A stretch of 10,544 nucleotides of DNA from contig CALFCS010000009.1 of assembly GCA_937950565.1 (NCBI GenBank), forward strand, positions 1-10,544, in the 5' to 3' direction. Both the position numbers and the translations under genes were made by a program. Positions 6,044-10,544 of this stretch are shown here, piece by piece (within the stretch, counting starts at the first letter, position 1; every line of letters starts with the position of its first letter). The notes under the pieces are model-generated. The model was not told where the DNA came from. It did no database searches and worked only from the letters and a program-made list of their open reading frames with translations. The DNA comes from an uncultured Lachnospiraceae bacterium. GTDB lineage: Bacteria; Bacillota; Clostridia; Lachnospirales; Lachnospiraceae.

Positions 6044-7966
6044 ATGGCAAAGCAGAATACATATGATGCAGAAAGTATTGTGGTATTAGAAGGGCTGGAG
6101 GCAGTCCGGAAAAGACCGGGAATGTATATCGGAAGTGTCTCAACGAAGGGACTCAATCATTTGATATATGAAATAGTGGATAATGCGGTGGATGAGCATC
6201 TTGCCGGGTATTGCAGTGAGATACATGTGACGCTGGAGAAGGATGGTTCTGCTACCGTGTCAGATAATGGGCGTGGGGTTCCGGTAGGGATGCATGCTAA
6301 AGGAGTTCCGGCGGAGCGTGTCGTATATACGACTCTGCATGCCGGAGGAAAATTCGATGATTCTGTATATAAGACGAGCGGAGGACTTCACGGTGTCGGC
6401 TCTTCGGTTGTAAATGCATTGTCTGCTTATATGGATGTAGAAGTCAGTTGTGACGGATTTGTCCATCATGACAGGTATGAGCGGGGGATTCCGGTAGTGG
6501 AGCTGGTGGATGGTTTACTGCCTAAGCTCAGAAAGACGAGAAAAACCGGAACGAAAGTAAATTTTCTTCCGGATGATACGATATTTGAAAAGACGAAGTT
6601 TCGTGCAGAAGAGGTCAAGAGCCGTATGCATGAGACGACCTATCTGAATCCGGAGCTTACGATTATATTCGAAGATTTAAGAGGCGCTGAGGAAGAACAT
6701 ATTGTATATCACGAGCCGGATGGGATTCTGGGATTTATTAAAGATTTGAACTCCAAGAAGGAAGTGATCCATGACCCGGTGTATTTTAAGGGGGAAGCCG
6801 AAGGGATTGAGGTAGAGGCGGTTTTCCAGTACGTCAATGAATTTCATGAAAATATACTTGGGTTCTGTAACAACATTTATAACGGGGAAGGCGGAACCCA
6901 TCTGACCGGCTTTAAGACGACTTTTACGACAGTGATGAACCAGTATGCGAGGGAGCTTGGGATTTTAAAGGAGAAGGATGCGAATTTTACAGGAGCAGAT
7001 ATCCGGAACGGTATGACTGCGATTATTTCAATCAAGCATCCGGACCCGCGTTTTGAGGGGCAGACGAAGACGAAGCTCGATAATCCGGACGCGGCAAAGG
7101 CAACCAGTAAAGTGACCGGGGATGAGATTGTCATGTATTTTGACCGAAATCTTGACAATCTGAAGAAGGTTCTTGGCTGTGCGGAGAAGGCTGCAAAGAT
7201 TCGAAAGACAGAGGAAAAGGCGAAGACGAATCTTCTTACGAAGCAGAAATATTCTTTTGACAGTAATGGAAAGCTTGCGAACTGTGAGAGCCGGGATGCG
7301 AGCAAGTGCGAGATCTTTATCGTCGAGGGAGATTCCGCCGGAGGCTCGGCAAAAACTGCAAGAAACAGAATGTATCAGGCAATTCTGCCAATTCGTGGAA
7401 AAATATTAAATGTAGAGAAGGCAAGTATTGATAAAATTCTTGCAAATGCTGAGATAAAAACGATGATTAATGCGTTTGGATGTGGATTTTCCGAAGGATA
7501 CGGCAATGATTTTGATATCAGCAAGCTTCGCTACGATAAAATTATTATTATGGCAGATGCCGATGTGGACGGGGCGCATATTTCCACCTTGCTTCTTACT
7601 TTGTTTTACCGGTTTATGCCGGAGCTGATTTATGAAGGACATGTCTATATTGCGATGCCGCCGTTATACAAGGCAATGCCGAAAAAGGGCAAGGAAGAAT
7701 ATTTGTATGATGACAAGGCGTTAGAAAAATACAGAAAAACCCATGATGGTCCATTTACACTGCAGCGCTACAAAGGTCTGGGGGAAATGGATGCGGAGCA
7801 GTTATGGGAGACGACTCTTGACCCGGAGCGGAGAATTTTGAAACGGGTAGAGATAGAGGATGGACGCATGGCGTCCAGTGTAACGGAGATGCTGATGGGA
7901 ACAGAAGTGCCGCCAAGGCGGGCATTTATTTATGAAAATGCAACTGAGGCAGAGCTTGACGTGTAA
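6044..7966 (+). CDS. parE: Type IIA DNA topoisomerase, subunit B (ParE/GyrB-like, ATPase)
   Basis: ATPase subunit of an A2B2 enzyme that passes one DNA duplex through another. The 640 residues match GyrB/ParE of Firmicutes, without the insert of enterobacterial GyrB. Domains: GHKL ATPase with EIVDNAVDE (43-51, catalytic Glu43, Mg-binding Asn47), DNGRGVP (74-80) and the lid GGLHGVG (113-119); transducer with the QTK loop (340-342) in FEGQTKTKL; TOPRIM with EGDSAGGSA (428-436) and ADADVDG (504-510); tail with RYKGLGEM (575-582). Its sequence blocks (QAILPIRGKILNVEKA, 445-460; DVDGAHI) resemble GyrB more than classical ParE. I use parE because the pair is not in a dnaA-dnaN-recF context and its partner lacks a GyrA box; a gyrase name is also possible. 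ATG follows AAAGGA (6028-6033). The A subunit follows after 15 bases. Confidence 0.92.
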   Translation: MAKQNTYDAESIVVLEGLEAVRKRPGMYIGSVSTKGLNHLIYEIVDNAVDEHLAGYCSEIHVTLEKDGSATVSDNGRGVPVGMHAKGVPAERVVYTTLHAGGKFDDSVYKTSGGLHGVGSSVVNALSAYMDVEVSCDGFVHHDRYERGIPVVELVDGLLPKLRKTRKTGTKVNFLPDDTIFEKTKFRAEEVKSRMHETTYLNPELTIIFEDLRGAEEEHIVYHEPDGILGFIKDLNSKKEVIHDPVYFKGEAEGIEVEAVFQYVNEFHENILGFCNNIYNGEGGTHLTGFKTTFTTVMNQYARELGILKEKDANFTGADIRNGMTAIISIKHPDPRFEGQTKTKLDNPDAAKATSKVTGDEIVMYFDRNLDNLKKVLGCAEKAAKIRKTEEKAKTNLLTKQKYSFDSNGKLANCESRDASKCEIFIVEGDSAGGSAKTARNRMYQAILPIRGKILNVEKASIDKILANAEIKTMINAFGCGFSEGYGNDFDISKLRYDKIIIMADADVDGAHISTLLLTLFYRFMPELIYEGHVYIAMPPLYKAMPKKGKEEYLYDDKALEKYRKTHDGPFTLQRYKGLGEMDAEQLWETTLDPERRILKRVEIEDGRMASSVTEMLMGTEVPPRRAFIYENATEAELDV

Positions 7967-7981
7967 GTTTGGGAGGAGAAA

Positions 7982-10222
7982 ATGGAAGATTCACAGATTA
8001 TCAGAACCGAGTATTCGGAAGTAATGAAGAAATCTTATATCGATTATGCCATGAGTGTTATCATTGCCCGTGCCCTTCCGGACGTGCGCGACGGATTGAA
8101 GCCGGTACAGAGAAGGACGCTTTATGATATGCATGAGCTGGGGATTAAGTGGGACAAGCCTTACCGGAAATGTGCCCGTATTGTCGGGGATACGATGGGT
8201 AAATACCATCCTCATGGAGACAGCTCGATTTACGAGGCGCTCGTTGTTATGGCGCAGGAATTTAAGAAGGGCATGGTGCTGGTAGACGGCCACGGTAACT
8301 TTGGCTCGATAGAAGGAGACGGGGCGGCGGCCATGCGTTATACAGAAGCCCGCCTTGCGAAGCTTACCCAGGAGGTATATCTTGCAGACCTGGATAAGGA
8401 TATTGTCAATTTTCTTCCTAATTTTGATGAGACAGAGAAGGAGCCGGAAGTTCTTCCGGTGCGCATTCCGAACCTGCTCATTAATGGCGCGGAAGGCATC
8501 GCGGTCGGTATGGCGACCAGTATTCCGACACACAATCTGGGTGAGGTCATCGATGCGGTCAAGGCTTATATGAAAAATGATGAAATCAGCACGAAGCAGC
8601 TGATGAAATATGTGAAGGGGCCGGATTTTCCTACAGGCGGAATTGTTGTCAATAAGGATGATCTTCTGAATATCTATGAAACAGGAACCGGAAAGATTAA
8701 GATTCGGGGAAAAGTGGAAGTCGAAGAGATGAAGGGCGGTAAGAAGCGCCTTGTGATTTCAGAAATTCCATATACGATGATTGGCGCCGGAATCGGCAAA
8801 TTTTTAAATGATGTATGCGCTCTTGTGGAATCCAAGAAAACCGCGGATATTGTGGATATTTCTAACCAGTCTTCCAAAGAAGGAATCCGGATTGTCATTG
8901 AGCTTAAGAAAGGTGCGGATGTAGAGAACCTCACGAATATGCTTTATAAGAAGACCCGTCTGGAAGATACCTTCGGGGTAAATATGCTTGCAGTTGCGGA
9001 TGGCAGGCCGGAAACGATGGGGCTTAAGAAGATTATCGAGCATCATGTGGATTTCCAGTTTGAACTGGCAACAAGAAAATATAAGACATTGCTGGCGAAG
9101 GAGCTGGACAAAAAGGAAATCCAGGAAGGCTTGATTAAGGCCTGTGATGTCATTGATCTGATTATTGAAATTCTGCGAGGAAGCCAGTCGGTCAAAGATG
9201 CGAAAGCCTGCCTGACAAATGGAATCACCGAGAATATCCGGTTTAAGTCATCTATTTCCAAAAAGATGGCCGCTATGCTCCGGTTTACTGAGCGCCAGGC
9301 TACCGCAATTCTGGAGATGCGCCTGTATAAATTAATCGGACTGGAAATCGAAGCTCTGATGAAGGAGCATGAGGAGACGATTAAAAATATTGCAAAATAC
9401 GAAGATATTTTAAATAATTATGATTCTATGGCGGAAGTCATTATAGAAGATTTGGATAAAATCAAAAAGGAATATGCAAGAAAACGTCGTACCGTCGTAG
9501 AAAATGCGGAGGAAGCTGTCTACGAAGAAAAGAAGATTGAAGAGCAGGAGGTTGTCTTCCTTATGGACCGCTTCGGATATGCGAAAACGATCGATACGGC
9601 TGCGTATGAAAGAAATAAGGAGGCGGCAGATTCGGAGAATAAGTACATACTTAGTTGTATGAATACCGGAAAGCTGTGCGTCTTTACGAATACCGGGAGA
9701 ATGCATCAGATTAAAGTGCTGGACCTTCCGCACGGTAAATTCCGGGATAAAGGGCAGCCGATTGATAATATCAGTAACTATGACAGCACCCAGGAAATGA
9801 TTATCTATATCTGTGATTCCGAGCAGACCCGCTATGCGAAATTCTTATTTGCGACAAAGCAGGGGATGATCAAGAAGGTCGAAGGAACGGAATTCCAGGT
9901 CGCAAAACGAACCATTGCCGCGACGAAGCTTCAAGAAGAAGACGAAGTGGTAAATGTGCAGGTGATAAACGATAACCAGCAGGTTGTGCTGCAGACGAAG
10001 GACGGATATTTCCTTCGGTTTGGGGCTGAAGAGGTGTCGGAGAAGAAGAAAGGCGCTGTCGGCGTCCGGGGAATCCGCTTGAAGAAAAATGATGAACTCG
10101 AGAACGTGTATCTTTTCGAAGAAGGAAAAGAATGCAAGGTGCCTTATGGAGAAAAAGAAGTCACGCTGAACCGCCTGAAGGCGGCGAAGCGGGACGGCAC
10201 CGGGACGAAGTCGAGGGGATAG
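7982..10222 (+). CDS. parC: Type IIA DNA topoisomerase, subunit A (ParC/GyrA-like, DNA cleavage)
   Basis: DNA-cleaving subunit, cotranscribed with subunit B (GGGAGGAG at 7971-7978 in the 15-base gap). Of 746 residues, about 1-500 form the breakage-reunion core: DYAMSVIIARALPDVRDGLKP (21-41), the quinolone region KYHPHGDSSIYEAL (74-87), VDGHGNFGSIEGD (101-113), and catalytic Arg119-Tyr120 in AAMRYTEARL. Asp80, Ser81 and Glu85 align with E. coli GyrA Asp82, Ser83 and Asp87, a drug-sensitive type of pattern. The core is GyrA-like, whereas ParC usually differs at the HGNFGS block. Residues about 515-715 look like a shortened beta-pinwheel with GYAK, GKLCVFTNTGRMH, KQGMIKKV and GAVGVRGIRL repeats. 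Where GyrA carries its box (Q-R-R-G-G-K-G) stands YERNKEAADSENKY (542-555), with no such motif. The last residues are basic (KAAKRDGTGTKSRG). No clear terminator follows. The symbol is a best guess; the family is certain. Confidence 0.92.
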   Translation: MEDSQIIRTEYSEVMKKSYIDYAMSVIIARALPDVRDGLKPVQRRTLYDMHELGIKWDKPYRKCARIVGDTMGKYHPHGDSSIYEALVVMAQEFKKGMVLVDGHGNFGSIEGDGAAAMRYTEARLAKLTQEVYLADLDKDIVNFLPNFDETEKEPEVLPVRIPNLLINGAEGIAVGMATSIPTHNLGEVIDAVKAYMKNDEISTKQLMKYVKGPDFPTGGIVVNKDDLLNIYETGTGKIKIRGKVEVEEMKGGKKRLVISEIPYTMIGAGIGKFLNDVCALVESKKTADIVDISNQSSKEGIRIVIELKKGADVENLTNMLYKKTRLEDTFGVNMLAVADGRPETMGLKKIIEHHVDFQFELATRKYKTLLAKELDKKEIQEGLIKACDVIDLIIEILRGSQSVKDAKACLTNGITENIRFKSSISKKMAAMLRFTERQATAILEMRLYKLIGLEIEALMKEHEETIKNIAKYEDILNNYDSMAEVIIEDLDKIKKEYARKRRTVVENAEEAVYEEKKIEEQEVVFLMDRFGYAKTIDTAAYERNKEAADSENKYILSCMNTGKLCVFTNTGRMHQIKVLDLPHGKFRDKGQPIDNISNYDSTQEMIIYICDSEQTRYAKFLFATKQGMIKKVEGTEFQVAKRTIAATKLQEEDEVVNVQVINDNQQVVLQTKDGYFLRFGAEEVSEKKKGAVGVRGIRLKKNDELENVYLFEEGKECKVPYGEKEVTLNRLKAAKRDGTGTKSRG

Positions 10223-10242
10223 AGGTTTTCGGAAAATAAAGG

Positions 10243-10272
10243 ATGACATTTTATTGCCTACTGTGGTAAGAT
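10243..10272 (+). promoter_or_regulatory. Candidate sigma-A promoter with extended -10
   Basis: ATGACA (10243-10248, five of six to TTGACA), an 18-base spacer, then TAAGAT (10267-10272) preceded by TG-G. The -10 is the same hexamer as in the topoisomerase operon promoter. Predicted start near 10279, leaving about 258 nt before the next start codon. Confidence 0.5.
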
Positions 10273-10277
10273 AAAGA

Positions 10278-10384
10278 AAAGCATTTATATTTCGATTCTA
10301 AAAGCGAAGACTTCGCATCTGATAGCAAATCTTGTACATCAGTAACCGTGCCATAACAGGCATAATCAGAAATCTCAATGCTTT
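10278..10384 (+). ncRNA. Possible structured leader or small RNA
   Basis: A perfect 8-bp pairing, AAAGCATT (10278-10285) with AATGCTTT (10377-10384), encloses GATTCT (10294-10299) with AGAAATC (10368-10374, one bulge) and three hairpins: GCGAA/TTCGC around GAC (10304-10316), CTGAT/ATCAG (10319-10342) and GTGCC/GGCAT (10348-10363, one G-U). The closing helix begins at the predicted start site of the promoter above. I do not recognise it as a known riboswitch, tRNA, 6S RNA or other class. Hand-found pairings in AT-rich DNA can arise by chance. Confidence 0.3.
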
Positions 10385-10536
10385 ATTTCACATTAAAATA
10401 GCAGAGGGGTTTCTGAATCTGGTGGATAAGATCGAAAAGCAGATAAGGCAGAAAAACAGGATAAAAAAGTAGTGTCTGTCAGATGTTTCACTGTAATCAG
10501 GAATCTCCTGCACACAATTTACGAAGGAGGTTCTAT

Positions 10537-10544
10537 ATGACAGA
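10537..10544 (+). CDS. Start of an unidentified gene, cut by the window end
   Basis: AAGGAGG (10524-10530) stands six bases before an ATG at 10537-10539, followed by ACA and two more bases (Met-Thr-). The ribosome-binding site is as strong as those of the other genes here, so a real coding start is likely, but nothing can be said of the product. It lies in the same direction as the topoisomerase operon, behind a long untranslated stretch. Confidence 0.7.

Larger units (their letters stand above)
10223..10536. other. Gene-free interval after the topoisomerase operon
   Basis: These 314 bases hold no convincing gene. They contain a promoter candidate (10243-10272), a region that can fold into a branched RNA (10278-10384), small hairpins, and the ribosome-binding site of the next gene. 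Short open frames exist on both strands (plus 10326-10472, minus 10251-10382), without a supported start. I see no intrinsic terminator for the topoisomerase operon. Confidence 0.6.

Noticed and set aside
7991..8533. A 180-codon open frame on the minus strand opposite the topoisomerase A subunit
   Set aside because: Antisense shadow of the conserved catalytic core; no domain, no promoter and no ribosome-binding site.
10304..10316. GCGAAGACTTCGC as a terminator of the topoisomerase operon
   Set aside because: No T-run follows on the plus strand and the stem is very short; on the minus strand only four T follow.
10326..10472. Plus-strand open stretch of 48 codons ending in a Lys-rich tail (QIRQKNRIKK)
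   Set aside because: Only a TTG start without a ribosome-binding site is available, composition is plain AT-rich, and no family is recognisable.
10498..10530. CAGGA/TCCTG hairpin competing with CTCCT (10505-10509) pairing to AGGAG in the ribosome-binding site of the last gene
   Set aside because: Five-base pairings of this sort against a Shine-Dalgarno sequence are common by chance; not enough to call a switch without comparative data.

Overview
The window reads as the chromosome of a spore-forming, low-to-moderate-GC Firmicute of the Clostridia, most likely a Lachnospiraceae gut-type anaerobe. The reasons are two sporulation genes (gpr, spoIIP), strong Shine-Dalgarno sequences before nearly every gene, many GTG/TTG starts or start candidates, A/T-flanked hairpin terminators, and a phosphoribosyltransferase-like protein of a type I associate with that family. 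Species cannot be fixed from the sequence alone. The genes look like ordinary core chromosome; I see no insertion sequence, phage gene, tRNA or CRISPR array.

Layout. 1-662: the C-terminal end of a surface protein with three S-layer homology repeats. 680-2385: a sigma-A promoter, then ilvN and ilvC for branched-chain amino acid synthesis, closed by a terminator; ilvB is not beside ilvN. 2437-3225: a single gene for a PyrE-like phosphoribosyltransferase family protein, ending at a terminator that works in both directions. 3246-3633: rpsT (ribosomal protein S20) on the minus strand, with a TTG start, a roughly 90-nt leader with a hairpin, and a near-consensus promoter. 3645-5936: gpr and spoIIP, with candidate sporulation-sigma promoters in front of each; the rpsT-gpr-spoIIP neighbourhood matches the one I recall from Bacillus subtilis. 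5944-10222: a housekeeping promoter and a two-gene operon for a complete type IIA DNA topoisomerase (B then A subunit). 10223-10536: 314 bases without a convincing gene, but with a good promoter candidate followed directly by a potential multi-branched RNA structure. 10537-10544: start codon and strong ribosome-binding site of a gene that runs out of the window.

How they work together. IlvN (regulatory subunit of acetohydroxyacid synthase) and IlvC (next enzyme) are consecutive steps of valine/isoleucine synthesis. Gpr (spore small acid-soluble protein protease) and SpoIIP (septal peptidoglycan hydrolase for engulfment) share a sporulation locus though they act at different times. The topoisomerase pair forms one A2B2 enzyme; its A subunit has a gyrase-like catalytic core but no recognisable GyrA box, so I lean towards a topoisomerase IV-like role.

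No clearly new multi-gene system is visible. The points most worth a second look are the structured non-coding region after the topoisomerase operon, the hybrid gyrase/topoisomerase IV A subunit, the phosphoribosyltransferase whose acidic PRPP-motif pair is Ala-Ala, the hairpin laid over the ilvN transcription start, and the UUG-started rpsT leader.
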